DNA of 64,000 bases from Protoeuglena noctilucae (taxonomy: Eukaryota; Chlorophyta; Pedinophyceae; Marsupiomonadales; Marsupiomonadaceae). Shown here in pieces: positions 34,122 through 46,341 of the stretch (positions are counted from its first letter, which is position 1; every line of letters starts with the position of its first letter). Under the pieces are notes generated by a model. The model was not told the DNA's origin, did no database searches, and saw only the letters and a list, made by a program, of their open reading frames with translations. The stretch is from assembly GCA_958009085.1 (NCBI GenBank), contig OY253668.1:2084295-2148294 (forward strand), written 5' to 3'. The position numbers and the translations under genes are program-made.

Positions 34122-35348
34122 ATGTCCGTCCTTCGCGAGGCTGCCCGCACCGCGGCGCCTTCGCTCGCGCGCCACGCGCGGTGCATGACGTCGCTGACCA
34201 CCTTCACGCCCCCCACACTCCCGGACCTCCCTTACGACTACAACGCGCTGGAGCCCGTCATCAGCGCCGAGATCATGACGCTGCACCACAAGAAGCACCA
34301 CCAGGCGAGCCCCCGAGGCGCGATGCGGTATTCGCCCCGCGCTTTCTCCCTAGCGCACCTTGTCTACTTGCACGCATCTCCTGGTGCGCACGGGGAAGCG
34401 AGAGATGCCCCCCCGGCCGACCCCTTGCTGCGGACGTTGGCATAGCGGGACTGGCCCTCCCCTCGACGCGATGCCGTGCGTATCGGGGCCCTCGTGACCA
34501 ATCCAGCGAGCTCCGATACACTCTTGCGCCCTGCACGAGCCGCACCGGGCAGCAGCTCCCCGGGAGCGCGCCCGCAGTCGTAATGCAGTGGGCGCACCAT
34601 GCTTACATGCCACTGCCCCCGCTCGCAGGCCTACATCAACAGCTTCAACGCCGCGATGGACAAGTTCCTGACGGCGGAGGCCAGGGGCGATGTCTCCACG
34701 ATGATCTCTCTGGAGGCGGCGCTGCGGGTGAGGTCCCACGCTTCGCCACACGGCCTGGCACGGGCTGTGGCATAGCACCCCTCTCGCTGGCTGCCTTGAC
34801 AGGGATGCACCTAGTGCCTTCCTGTTTCCGTTCCAGTTCAACGGCGGCGGCCACGTCAACCACTCCATCTTCTGGACCAACCTCACGCCCCCCAGCAACT
34901 ACAAGGAGCCGTCGGGGGAGGTGGCCCAGATGATCGGTAAGCACTGGGGGTCCGTGGACAAGTTCGTGCAGGACTTCAACGCGCGCGCCGCGGGCGTCCA
35001 GGGGTCCGGGTGGTGCTGGCTGGGGTACGACAAGGCCATGGGGCGGCTGGTGATCGAGACGACGCCCAACCAGGACCCCCTGGTCACCAAGGCGAGAGGA
35101 GTGGACGGCATTCACAATGCCAGGCTGGCTGCTCTCATCAGCTCCGTGGCGCCTCCACCACCCACCCCTTCCCTCACCGCCCCTCGTGCCTCGGCTCGCA
35201 GGGCCTGATCCCCCTGCTGGGCGTGGATGTGTGGGAGCACGCGTACTACCTGCAGTACCGCAACGTCCGCCCCGACTACCTGAAGGAGATCTGGAAGGTG
35301 GTGAACTGGGCCAACGTCAACGAGCGCCTGGCTGCGGCCACCAAGTGA
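34122..35348 (+). CDS. SOD2: Manganese superoxide dismutase, mitochondrial
   Basis: Four exons (34122-34304, 34629-34727, 34837-35091, 35202-35348) give 227 residues. The first ~24 residues are Arg/Ala/Ser-rich without acids after residue 6, a mitochondrial presequence. Metal ligands are visible: H55 in [10 protein letters not shown]103 in [12 protein letters not shown]188 and H192 in [24 protein letters not shown] and TPNQDPL favour Mn over Fe. The enzyme dismutates superoxide in the matrix. The usual GSGWGW reads GSGWCW here (C154). Introns 1 (CACCAG|GCGAGC) and 3 (ACCAAG|GCGAGA) both have GC donors. The 3' end faces HMCES only 140 bases away. Confidence 0.95.
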
Positions 35349-35488
35349 AGACTAGACGCTGCCTGCGCTCGCATCCCACGAGGCGCAACTAGGAAGCGCG
35401 CCGCTCCCGCCGTTTTTCCGAATGACACCCTCGATCGTTTGAACCTGTCGATGGGCTCGGTTGTGACACCATGGTACCCCCGCCCCAC

Positions 35489-36942
35489 TCATCCCTGCCC
35501 CCGCGCCCTCTTGGCCAATGGCCCAGGGCTCCCTCCGCCCTCTGCCCCCTCGTCTCCCCTCCCGCGCCTCGTGGCCCCACTGCCACGCGCCCCCGGACCG
35601 GACACCACCACCACCACGTCATCATCATCCTCCGTCTGCCCCCTGCCCGCCACCCCTCCCTCGTCCTTCTGCATCCCCCGCTCTCCTCCTCCCACGTCTA
35701 ACACCCCGCTCTGCCCCCCTTCTCCCTTAACTGCCTTGCCCGCTTCCCTTACGCCCTCCTCCTCCTTCACTGCCCCACCCACATCCCTCACGCCCCCCTC
35801 CTCCTTCACTGCCTCACCCGCCTCTCCCCGCAACGTGGCAACCGGCGATGCCTCCCCCGCCGCCCCACCCTTCCTCGCATGCGCCGCGAACATGGCCGCC
35901 ACCGTCTTGTTCTTGCTCTTGAGTGGCGACACGCACTGCGGCCCCTCCAGCTCCCCCTGCTTGTTCAGCTGGGTCGTCACCCGGTGCCACGCCAGCCGCG
36001 GCGCTGCCTCGGGCGCCGACAGACGCCCCAGGGCCTTGGGGTCCAGGCGTGACGCCAGCCACGCATCGCAGTCACCCGGCCTGGCCAGCATCACCGGCAT
36101 GCGGTCGTGCAGGAACGCGACGTGCTTGCTGGCCTCCGTCGTCAAGACTGCGCGAAGGGCAAAGGTGCCAGGTGCTGCTGCCGTGCCACTGCCGCCCATG
36201 CACAGCGCACGCAACCACCCATGCACCCCCGCGCCTCCCCTCACTCGTGCATGTGCACAGGGGCTCCCCTCCCTCGCCCGTCCAAGTGTCCCACAGCCCC
36301 GCGAGCCACAGCACGGGCGCCTTGCCCCCCTCGACCGACGCGCCCTCGGGGTAGATGTAGTACGGCTGGCGGACCCTCTTGCTCCCCAGCTCTGCCTCGG
36401 ACCTCCACTCGTAGAAGCCATTGCTGAGGACAATGCAGCGGTGCGTGGACAGCAGCCGACCGAAGACGGGCTTGGCGTCTACCGTCTCGGAGCGGGCGTT
36501 GAACATGCGGTAGAAGTCGGGGCGCTCCCCTGGCTTGGTGAAGCTGCGGCAGAGGGCAGGGGTTGGTGGGGCATGCAGTGCTGGCAGTGCTCGTCGCCAT
36601 GAGGGGGCAGGCTACTGTTGTTCTGGTGCTGCTCACACCTGGGCACCAGACCCCATCGCATGGACTGGAGGCATCGCTGGCCGTCCTCAACCCTCACGAC
36701 GGGCACCCAGCCCCCCGGGCCCACGTTGTAACTCTCTGCGCTTCCACAGAGGTGGAACAAGAACGGATGGAGCCACACGAGTTGCATGGATGAGAGGAAA
36801 ACCAGCTTGTACACTCAACGGGAAAACTCGTCTCATCAGCTTTACCTCGATATCGTTCCGAGTCTCGCCACCTCGACGGATCGACGCCAGCGGCCTCGCA
36901 GGCCTCGGCGTGGCTCAGCGACACGCGCATACGCCCGCACAT
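35489..36942 (-). CDS. HMCES: HMCES / SRAP-domain DNA-protein crosslink enzyme
   Basis: Four exons (36942-36846, 36735-36639, 36543-36245, 36147-35489) give 383 residues. The start MCGR supplies the catalytic Cys2 exposed after Met removal. Other SRAP motifs follow: YNVGP, MRWGLVPSFTKPG, FNARSETVD, LSNGFYEWR (active-site Glu) and FLHDRMPVML (active-site His). The family caps abasic sites in single-stranded DNA by a thiazolidine crosslink at stalled forks. After the domain comes a poorly conserved tail of about 100 residues, with repeats of the type AVKEEGG/AVKEEEG and an acidic DDDDVVVVV followed by PLAKRARGQG, which may be a nuclear localisation signal. All three donors are GT. Divergent from NDUFS3 (323 bases). 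Confidence 0.93.
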
Positions 36943-37265
36943 GCTCCGAGAGGGTTTCTCGCACACTGCCGACGGCCCATCAAGGTACTTGACCCTCACG
37001 GGCAGCACCTGCTCGATGGAGGCGGGGCAAAGACGCGATTCAGAAGCAATCGTTCAGCGCCAGCCCAAGAGCTTCGATGTCAGCCGCCCCATGCGTCCTC
37101 CAAAAGACGCTTGCGTCTGCCCTGACCACCTTCACGTTCTGCTCGACTGAGCCTTAGCCTTGCTTGTCCGGCTGCCTGTGGCATCGCCCATCGAGGAGGC
37201 AACGGGCCTGCAACCGGCCCCCGCATCCCCGCCGCTGTCGTGGCCGCCCTGCATCTTGGCTGTTC
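36943..37265. promoter_or_regulatory. Divergent promoter, HMCES / NDUFS3
   Basis: A compact intergenic region of about 320 bases between two start codons. An Arg-rich open frame (37164-37265) runs into the NDUFS3 ATG and could be part of a presequence exon. Confidence 0.45.
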
Positions 37266-38420
37266 ATGTCTCAAAACACGATCGGCATGGCCAACTACTT
37301 GCGCAGGGTGTTCCCGGGGTTCCTCAGGAAGCTGGAAGTGAGGCGCGCCTTGCCCGGCGGCCATGTCGACTGCGTCGCGTCCTATCGTAACGTTTTCATG
37401 AGTATATCGTCTCCCTCTTTCTGCCTGTGTGGCTCTTTTGAGATGGCGGCCGCTGTCCGTCGAGCACGCGGCAGCGAACGTGGCGGGCTCCATCGCAAGG
37501 CCCCCCTGCCCGGTTAGAGCATCATGGGCCGTCCCGGGGCGCATCACGCAACTCTATTTTGACTCTCTTCTGACTCTACGCTTTCCAGCGCTGGTTTGCG
37601 GGTGGATCGCGGCGCGGCGAGCTTGTGCATCATTCCCCACCCCCTCCTCCTCGCCCAGGTCACCAAGCTCGGCGAGGTGACGGCGGAGGTCAAGTCGCCG
37701 GAGATGTTCCCGGCCTTCCTGACGGCCCTGCGCGACGACGCCAACCTGCAGTTCCGGACCTTCATCGACATGACGGGCGTGGACTGGCCGCACCGGGAGC
37801 GGCGCTTCGACGTCGTCGTCCACCTCCTTTCCACCTTTAACTCGCAGCGCATCTGGGTCAAGACCGACGCGGGCGAGTGGGCGCCCGGGGGCACGCACTC
37901 GGGAGTCCCTCCGGCGCCCCGTTCGCGCCCGCGACGCGTGCGCCTCCCTCCCCCGCAGACGAGGTCAGCCCCGTCCCTAGCGTCACTTCCATTTTCCCCG
38001 CCGCATTGTGGGCAGAGCGCGAGACCTACGACATGTTTGGCGTACGCTTCACGGGCAACCCCGACCTGCGCCGCATCCTGACGGACTACGGCTTCTCCGG
38101 GCATCCCCTTCGCAAGGACTTCCCTCTCTCGGGCTACACCGAGGTGAGGAGCGGCGGAGCAGACGCGGGCGTGGGTCCAGGGTCCCGCACTGTGCCGATC
38201 GACGGCGTGCCCCATCCGTTCCCGGCCCTCCCAGGTCCGCTATGACGACAGTGAGAAGCGCGTGGTCATCGAGCCGCTGGAGCTGACGCAGGCCTACCGC
38301 CAGTTCATGCTCTCGTCGCCGTGGGAAACGCGCATGGACGACAAGGTCCGCGTGGAGGCGGAGCCGGGGGCAGCGGGGGGAGCGGCCGCGCCGGCGGCGG
38401 AGGGGGCGAAGAAACCTTGA
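37266..38420 (+). CDS. NDUFS3: Complex I 30-kDa subunit NDUFS3 (Nad9 homologue), nuclear
   Basis: Exons 37266-37337, 37659-37872, 37959-38143 and 38235-38420 join in frame to 218 residues. Diagnostic blocks are [71 protein letters not shown], then [18 protein letters not shown] and FMLSSPWE. It forms part of the peripheral arm Q module of mitochondrial complex I. In many algae and in plants this subunit (nad9) is mitochondrial; here it lies among intron-containing nuclear genes near a telomere. The predicted N-terminus ([19 protein letters not shown]) is a poor presequence, so an upstream exon is likely. Intron 2 has a GC donor (GACGCGG|GCGAGT). The Ala/Glu/Gly tail after residue ~195 is not conserved. 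Confidence 0.93.
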
Positions 38421-38829
38421 TGGAAGGGCCGTGGGTGTGCTTTGCATCAGGGCATCAGTGTGTATGCCACTCGACAGCGAGCCCTGGCGACGCAGCAGGG
38501 GCGTAGTGCGGCGCCATGAGTATGCCGCGACTTCAAGACTGCATAGAGACTGCGCATGAATGATGAAAATGCCATTGTGACTTGCTTGCACCCCTGCGAC
38601 GCATGTTTCGTTGCACTGGCACCGAACCCGTCGCATGGAGGTGGCTGCAAGCTCAATCCCCCCTCGCATCTGCCCTTCCGCCACATCATTGCGCTGTTGT
38701 CCGCTTTGTCACGGCGCACGCGAGGCTCTGTCCCACGGTGTCACCACGTGGCACCGGGCTGAAGCTTGTGGCGCCTGGCATGGTCGAGCGGCGTGCGCCG
38801 TAGCACGGCTGAGGCTTTTAATAGTTGCC
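38421..38829. other. Intergenic region
   Basis: About 400 bases of tandem-gene spacer (both genes rightward). Only 3' and 5' flanks are expected and nothing else is seen. Confidence 0.45.
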
Positions 38830-41800
38830 ATGCTGTCGCCGCTGCTCACAACCTTGCTTCTGGCCTTGGTGGGATGCGGTTTTGCATGGGGCCTCTCTGC
38901 CACCACTGCAGCTGGCGGGGAGACTGGCCAGGGTCCCTACGATGTTGTTGGAAGAGCACTGTCGTCCTGTGAGTCTCGGATACGTGGCCCCCTTTCTTCT
39001 CGTGCCGCGGCTCGCGCCTTTCAGTGCCATTGCCCTTCGTGCGCGCTGCGACGCTTCGCGGCCCTCCTGCGGTTACGGTGCGCTGCGTTCGAGTGTAATT
39101 ATGCGAGTATCGCTTATTATTGCGGATGTCGACTTCCGAAAACGCTGGCGTGCCCCGCAGCGCTTGATGAGATGTCGCCCATCACGCCTACTCTTACCGC
39201 CGAGTACTCCGCGGCCTTCGCGTGGGGCGAGGAATGGCGCGTGATGCTAGACTTCCACCAAGTCGTGACAGGCAAGGGTCGAAAACAAGATGTGCTGTGC
39301 CTTTCAGGGATGCGCCTCGCGGCAGAGTCGCCATTCCCCGCTGTACCATGTCCGCAGCCACTGCCGAGAATCTGCCGAGCTTCCTGCACGCCCCCTCCGC
39401 CGGCGCCACCCCTGCCGACACCTCGACACCGACCTCCCACTACGTGGTGCCCGACGAGGTGCCCAGCGCGGTCCCCTCCCGCCGCTTGGCCGATGCCCAG
39501 GACCCTCAGACGACGAACGTGGCCTACGTCCGCGTGGTGTCGTACGACCCTTCGACGGGCGTGGCGCGGCTGGCCGTGGGCATCGCCTCGCCCGGCGACG
39601 TCGTGCTGCACCTCAGCAACCTGACGCAGGTCAAGATGGGGCAGATGCCGATCCCGCTGATGGACTCGCAGTGGAGGCGCGTGCCGACCGCCACCATCTG
39701 GGGCAACGCGGCGGGCGCGACGGGGATGATGAGCCAGCTGCAGCCGGCCGTGTCGGGGATGGCCATGACCAGCGCGGGCATGGCGGCGGGGGGACTGGCG
39801 GCCGGCGCGGTCGGGGCGGCGTCGGCGGGGTCCGTGATGGGAACCCTGTCGATGCTGTACGTGGTGCAGGTGAGGGCGACTTGTTCCGTCGCACCGCTGC
39901 ATGCACCACTGCGTCAACTCTCTCTATCAACAATCGCCTCCCCTGCCCGCAGCGACTCGGCGCGCTGGCCAACCTCACCCCACCCACGCTCGACTGGCGC
40001 GTCCGTGACGCCACCATGGCCCTGTCCGGCGTCTTCGACATGGGAAAGTGGCACACGCCCTTTGACGACCAGGTCTTCCGCCAGGCCATCGAGCGCGGCC
40101 TGGATCCGGGACTGACCGCCCAGGCCATGCCTGGCAACAGCGACCCCCAGATGCGCGCCACGCACGGCGCCATGACGGACGGCGACTGGGGCGATCTCAT
40201 CGACTCCTCCATGCTCGTCCAGACCGTCCGCCGTGTCTTCTGGTCAGCCATCGTCCTCGCCGCCGTCGCCCTCGCCCGCCCCGCCCTCCGCGCCTCCTGG
40301 GTCGCTCTCATGAGGCGCCGCGCCTCGGCTCCACCCGGCAAGACCCACCGCGCCCGGGCCGCCGCGCACGTGCCGGCGTTCCTGGAGGTGAGTGAGCATG
40401 CAGAGGAGAGTGAGAGCAAGAGAGTCGCTGTCTCGTGCGCCCCCTCAACCACACCGGCACTCGCACCGTGCGCAGTTTCCCACTCCTGAGGTGTTCACGG
40501 CCCTGGCGCTGCTCCCCTGCGTGGCGGGCGCGGCCGGGTACCTGACGCAGGGCGCGAGGGGGGAAGTGGCGGCGGCGGCGGTGCTGGAGCTGGCCCTCCT
40601 CGTCCTCCTCCTCCTCGCCGGCGTGTGGACCGTCCGGGGGCAGCTCCTCCTCTTCCCCGCCGAGCGCCACCTGGCCTTCGTGGTCGAACAACGCGACCTC
40701 TGCAGGCGAGAGGGACACCGTCGCTACTGGGACCCAGATGTGCTTTGATGAACCATCGCTTGATCCAACCATGCGACTTGCGCCGTGCTCCCCAGGTGGC
40801 TCCGGCGGCAGGAGGAGCGCTCGGCCTCGCGCCTCTCGTGGCTCACGGCCTGGCTCGGCGTGGGCCGCGTGCGCCCACCCGGCGAGTGGCGCCCGCAGAC
40901 GGACCGGGGACGCGCGGCCCTGGAGCACATGGGGGCGCTCTTCGACGGCATCGCGGGGCCACTGGCCGTGCGCCTGGGCGCCTCCTACGACGTCATCGGC
41001 TTCTGCCCCGTACCGGACGATTCCACTCATGCGGACCCCAAGCCCAGCACGGACGCCCTCTCCGACCGCACCGCACCCACCGCCCCCGTCCTCGGCCACG
41101 CACGCCCTCCCTCGGACCCCGAGGCACCCCCGCCCCGCACGCGCCGCCAGGTCTTCATCCCCCGCCTCAACCGCGGCGTCCTCGTCCCTGTCGCGGCCGT
41201 CGTGGGCACCAAGCTCCCCGCCCTGTCTCGGGCCAGGCGAGTTATCAGGGTGGATGGGCAGGGGACGGGGCATGGCATCTGTGTTACTCGCCGCGCTAGG
41301 TCGCAAAGCATCGCGTGTATGCACATGTCATACCAGGCAGTCAAACAGTCCATCCGCTGCCCTTCCCGCTCTCCCAGATGGCTCGTGTCTCAGTACCTGT
41401 CCGTGGCCGTCCCCACGACTCGCACGCTCCTCCTCGCGGCCATCATGTCGCTCACGGCCGCGCTCCCCATGGGCGCCGGCACGCGCACCAAGCTTGCCGT
41501 GACGGGCGCCGCCGCCTCCCTCCAGGCCCTGTCCTTCCTGACCGTCGTCGTCCTTGCGCCCTTCGCGTCACCCGCGCAGCAGGCCGTGGAAGCCCTCACC
41601 TCCCTCGGGGAGACCCTGTCCTACACGGTGAGGTCGCGCCCCAGGCGTCCTCATTGCACCCCGCCCCGCCGACGAGGCGGCTCGCGCCAGGCGGTGACGC
41701 CCACCGCCGTGACTCCCACCCATGGCGTCCCCGCAGGTCATGTTCGGTGGCTACCTGACGACGTGGCACGCCGAGCGCATGGGCGGCACGGCCCACGCCA

Positions 41801-42537
41801 TGCAGGCCATGAGCACCGGCCAGACCCTGGGATTCGTGTTCTCCGCCGCCCTCCTCTTCGCGCTGCTCGCCAACGGCGTCGGCCAGATCTACTCCCTCGT
41901 GTCCAGCTACCGCACCGCCCGCGAGCTCATTGCCCGCGCCCTCGAGCGCACCAAGTGAGAGGCGCCGCTGCACAGGTGGAGTGGCAGGCCCTGGAGAGCA
42001 CCATGCGTGGGGCTGAATGCACCTTGCTCTGCCGCACGCAGGCTGGCGGACCGTCTCTGGGCAGCAGCCAAAGGCGAGAGCCGCCGGAAGGCGCGGTGCC
42101 AGGGCGACACGACCCTGCTGGCCAAGAAGTACGCGAACCGGTGGCTGGGGCGTGCGCTGCGGAGGGAGCTCCCGGGGTGGCCGGGCATGTACGAGCTGGA
42201 CGGAGAGCAGGAGTCGGCCCTGCGCCTCTGGCACCTGACGCGAGCGGTGCAGGAGGCGGGGCTGGGGGCCGAGGGGACGCTGCTGCAGCGCCTGCGGATG
42301 GGGCGCAACGCGGACGACGGTGCTGCGGAGGGCACGGCGGTCGGGAAGGGGAGCTTCCTGCAGAGGGTCGTGCAGCGGGGGACCTCGCGACGGGTGGCAG
42401 ACTCGGGGAGCGAGGGCGTCCCAGATGCCTCCCGCCCACGGCGTGGGCCGAGCAAGGGTAATGGCATCCCCTCACGCGTGCGGTCCCAGGTACTGCTGAT
42501 GGCCAACAGCACGCGCGTGATGCGTGGAGATGAGTAG
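38830..42537 (+). CDS. Large multi-pass membrane protein with signal peptide (TRP/flavin-carrier-like layout, family uncertain)
   Basis: Nine exons (38830-38968, 39161-39271, 39358-39869, 39953-40387, 40476-40705, 40796-41236, 41378-41627, 41737-41954, 42042-42537) join in frame to 943 residues. A signal peptide (MLSPLLTTLLLALVGCGFAW) is followed by an ectodomain of about 150 residues with YSAAFAWGEEWRVMLDFHQ and NVAYVRVVSYDPSTGVA. About seven to eight hydrophobic segments follow, including a Gly/Ala/Met-rich one, VFWSAIVLAAVALARPAL, AAAAVLELALLVLLLLAGVW, LQALSFLTVVVLAPF and GFVFSAALLFALLANGVG. The cytosolic tail is basic. Ectodomain plus TM bundle resembles fungal/algal TRP-like or flavin-carrier proteins, but no diagnostic motif confirms it. 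Donors 2, 5 and 6 are GC. The eighth donor overlaps a stop (ACCAA|GTGAGA), so retention ends the protein at ERTK. Confidence 0.72.
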
Positions 42538-43526
42538 GTATTTTAGCGAGCTCCATCCATTCAGTATCCAGGCTTTGAGCAGGCTTCGAGCAGTGCAGTG
42601 AGCAGGAATAGCAGTACAGAACTAGTCATCGGGCTTCTGGCCTGCCAGTGACAGACGCCAGTGCGCCTTGTCCGTTGCGGAATGCTTGAATCCGGTTACA
42701 GATTGAGGTCTCTAGCATCTTGCAAAGCGTCGGCGCCTTAGGCAGGGGCATATCTGCTTTTCGGAGTCGCGGCGCGGCGGTTTTGGGGATCGGCGGGACG
42801 CTATGATGGGCGCTTCGTGCCTTGCGCACGCAAAATCGAGCGTAAGCTATCGGCTGGGATCGGCGGATTCGGCGCAGCCCAGGCGGGCGGGTGCGCGGCA
42901 AGGTGGGTCATGCCGCAGAGGGCCCGGCGCAGCGAGGAGCGAAATGGTGGCCCAAGCCTTCGTACGGCTGCTATCGGCGCGGCGCATCGCGACCCTCCGC
43001 TCGCCGCCATCGCTCTCGGCGGGTCCGCCAGGGGATGCTGAGGTGGAGTCCCTTCGGCAAAACGTGTCTTTCAGAATCGCTCCAGCGCCCAGGCCGCGTC
43101 CATGCTCTATATGTAATGCCGTTTTATCCGCCCGTTGCTCTCCTTGCGCCAACGGCTGGTCCAGCGCGCCCGTGGCAGCGAGGGTGTTGCCACAGCCATC
43201 AAGCTTTCCACGGCCCGTGCGCCTGTTTCCTTGGCTTTTCTCGCGCACCGTTGTTTTCCATCCATGCGTTGTCGGACCCTGACCTCGCCACCATCGACTT
43301 GCAGAGGTCAGGGAGGCCGCCGGCGCCGCGGGCACTTGCGCTCAGCATTGCGCGGCTTAAATCCATGCCACGGGCGCCCCGCACGCGTCCGCGGGGCGTG
43401 TTTATGGCTGCAGCCGCTCCTGTTATTCGCTAATTCGGCATTGCACTCGCCGTTGCGCCCTCCGGCGACGCAGCGCGGCGCGACGGCCCGCGTGACGCGC
43501 TGCCGCAACCCCCTCCGCGCCTGCAG
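42538..43526. promoter_or_regulatory. ZDS upstream region with an unresolved first exon
   Basis: Nearly 1 kb with no recognisable gene. The ZDS exon at 43527 is preceded by an acceptor (CTGCAG) and an in-frame TGA, so the true start and plastid-targeting exon must lie in this stretch. I could not choose among several ATG codons. Confidence 0.45.
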
Positions 43527-46341
43527 TGTCCGCCGCGGCCGTGGCATCTCCGTCCAAGCGCGCGACGGCCCAAGATGTGGCGGACGTGGGTCTGAAGGAC
43601 GTGCCCCTGCGGTCCCTGTTCCCGGATGAGCCCCCGCGCCCGGCCCCGGGATCCCCCAAGCTCCGGGTGGCCATCGTGGGCGGCGGCCTCGCAGGGCTGT
43701 CCACGGCCGTCGAGCTGCTCGACCAGGTGATCACTGACTCGCAGCTGCAGCGGCTGGACAGCACTAAATGGCCGTGCAGCACCAACCGCACTCGGCTCGC
43801 CCCCCCTCTGCCGCCCAGGGTCACGAGGTGGAGGTCTTTGAGCAGCGCCCCTTCCTGGGCGGCAAGGTGGCGTCGTACGTGGACAGGGACGGCAACCACG
43901 TGGAGATGGGCCTGCACGTCTTCTTTGGCTGCTACTTCAACCTCTTCCGGCTGATGGCCAAGGCGAGCCGCGACGGGACGCGTCGAGCGATGCAGGGACT
44001 CGCCCGCGCGATGTCACCAGTAGCCTGCTCGTGGGGACACCGGCACTCCGGCTAGATGTTCGCCCCGCGACTTCTGCCCCGCGCAGTGTGGGGTGCTGGA
44101 GAACCTGCTTCTCAAGGAGCACGTCCACACCTTCTGCAACAACAACGGCGACGTGCGGCCCCTCGACTTCCGCCTCTTCGTGGGCGGCACCAAGATCGGG
44201 GCGCCTCTGCACGGCATCAACGCCTTCCTCACCACGCCCCAGGTGTGAGATGGGGCAGAGACCTGGACTGGACTGGATGCATGCGTGCCTCCCCAGCTGA
44301 CCGCATCCCCTGCCCTGCCCCCTGTCGCAGCTCGAGCCCGTGGACAAGCTGGCCAACTCGGTGGCCCTGGCCACGTCCCCCATCGTGCGGGCGCTGGTGG
44401 ACCCCGAGGGCGGCATGCGCGACATCCGTGCCCTCGACAACATCTCCTTCACCGAGTGGTTCCTCAAGCAGGGGGGCACGCGGCAGTCCATCAAGTAAGC
44501 ATGTAACTATTCGTTCACCTGTGCCCACGACACGGCGCGTGCCACCCACGCCTCTGTCAAGAGCTCTCCAAACATCCACCCACCGTGACACTTCCCCCCA
44601 GGCGCATGTGGGACCCGATCGCCTACGCCCTGGGCTTCCTCAACTGCGACCAGATCTCCGCCCGGTGCATGCTCACCATCTTCCAGTTCTTCGCCACCAA
44701 GACGGACGCCTCCGTCCTGCGCATGCTGAACGGCGCGCCGGCCGAGAGGCTCGTCAAGCCCATCCTCGAGTACATCCAGGCGAGTCAGCGAGCAGTGCAC
44801 AGTGCACCCACGCTCAGCCATGTGAAGCCCTGCCTGACTGCCTCGTCTGCCATCTCGTGCAACTGCATGCTTCCACCGCTGCCCTGCAGTCCAAGGGTGG
44901 CAAGGTGCACACGCAGTGGGGCTGCAGGGAGGTGCTCTACCAGGACGGCCCCGAGGGGACGCCCGTGGTGACGGGGTTGCGGATGGGCAAGGGGTCGCAG
45001 GAGAAGGCGAGCGGGGAGCGGGGGTGCAAGGGCAACCAAGCCGCTCCTCGTCGCCCGCTGTCCTCCCTCATCCCCCGCGCCTCACTATTCTCAGATGGTC
45101 ACTGCCGACGCCTACGTGGCGGCCCTGGACGTGCCCGGCGCCAAGAAGCTCATCCCCCAGCCCTGGCGCCGCTTCCGGCAGTTCGACGACATCCACAAGC
45201 TCAAGGGGGTGCCCGTCATCACCGTCCAGCTGCGTTATGACGGATGGGTCACAGAGCTTCAGGCGAGAACAGCCACAGTCGTGCTGAAGCCATGCGCATG
45301 ACCCCACCACCCCACTCCGGCACCGCCCCTGCACCACCCTTGCCAAGCCGCCCTCCCCGCCCTCCCCGCAGGATTCTGCGGCCATGCGCAAGGTGGGCAA
45401 ACGCTCCGAGGCCCCCGCCCGTGGCCTGGACAACCTGCTCTACTCCGCCGACGTCGACTTCTCCTGCTTTGCCGACCTCGCCCTGGTGAGGCGGCGCAGC
45501 GCATGCCGCTACGATCGCAAAGGGCCACCGCGCCATCCACGAATCCATTCTTGAGTCCATCCAGGGTAATATGCTGTAGCACCCTTTGCAGTAACCTCTC
45601 TGTGTTCCATCAGACGCCTAAATACTGGACACTTCCCATCCCGGTCCCTTGGCAATCTCGCTCTCGATCCTCTGCCCCCCTCAGACGTCCCCCGAGGAGT
45701 ACTACCGCGACGGCCAGGGCTCCCTGCTCCAGTGCGTCATCACCCCCGCGGACGCCTACTTCCCCATGACAAACGAGGCCATTGCCGCCAAGATCCACGA
45801 GCAGGCCATGCGCCTGTTCCCCTCCGCGCGGGGGCTCAAGCTCACCTGGCACTCGGTCGTCAAGATCGCACAGTCGCTGTACGAGGAGGCGAGGGACGCG
45901 GGAGGGGCGCAAGAGGGGCACAGCGGCACGAGTGCGTGTCGTCGTGGCCCTTGCCTCTCACCCGCCTGCGTCTGCCATTCCCCCAGGCACCGGGCATGGA
46001 CCCCTACCGCCCCGACCAGCGCACGGTGGTTCCGAACTTCTACCTGGCCGGGTCGTACACCAAGCAGGACTACATCGACTCCATGGAGGGGGCCACGCTG
46101 TCGGGTGAGAGTTTGGAGTCGGCAGTTCCACACTGCTCTCACTGCCAGCAGTCATATCCAGGCCAGGCATAGCGCAATCCTCAACTCTTGCTGGTCTCTT
46201 TGCATCGCATCCCAGTGAGGCGCCCTGCCACCCACCCACCCCCTCCCTTCTCCCCTCCCAGGCCGCCAGTGCGCCTACTCCATCATCGAGGACGTCGCGC
46301 GGATCCAGGCCGCTGCCACCACTGCCACCGCCAAGGCCTGA
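43527..46341 (+). CDS. ZDS: Zeta-carotene desaturase, 5' exon unresolved
   Basis: Eleven exons from 43527 (43527-43726, 43819-43962, 44087-44242, 44331-44494, 44602-44779, 44890-45006, 45095-45262, 45372-45485, 45685-45888, 45987-46104, 46262-46341) keep frame throughout. The FAD-binding start [20 protein letters not shown] is followed by [56 protein letters not shown] and the C-terminal [20 protein letters not shown] plus EGATLSGRQCA. These distinguish ZDS from phytoene desaturase. It converts zeta-carotene to (pro)lycopene in the plastid, using plastoquinone. Half of its ten internal introns (2, 5, 6, 7, 9) have GCGAG donors, the densest cluster in the window. The first exon with the transit peptide is not identified. 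Confidence 0.95.

Noticed and set aside
37080-37547. 155-codon minus-strand frame over the NDUFS3 first intron
   Set aside because: No homology or splice support; antisense to a well-supported gene.
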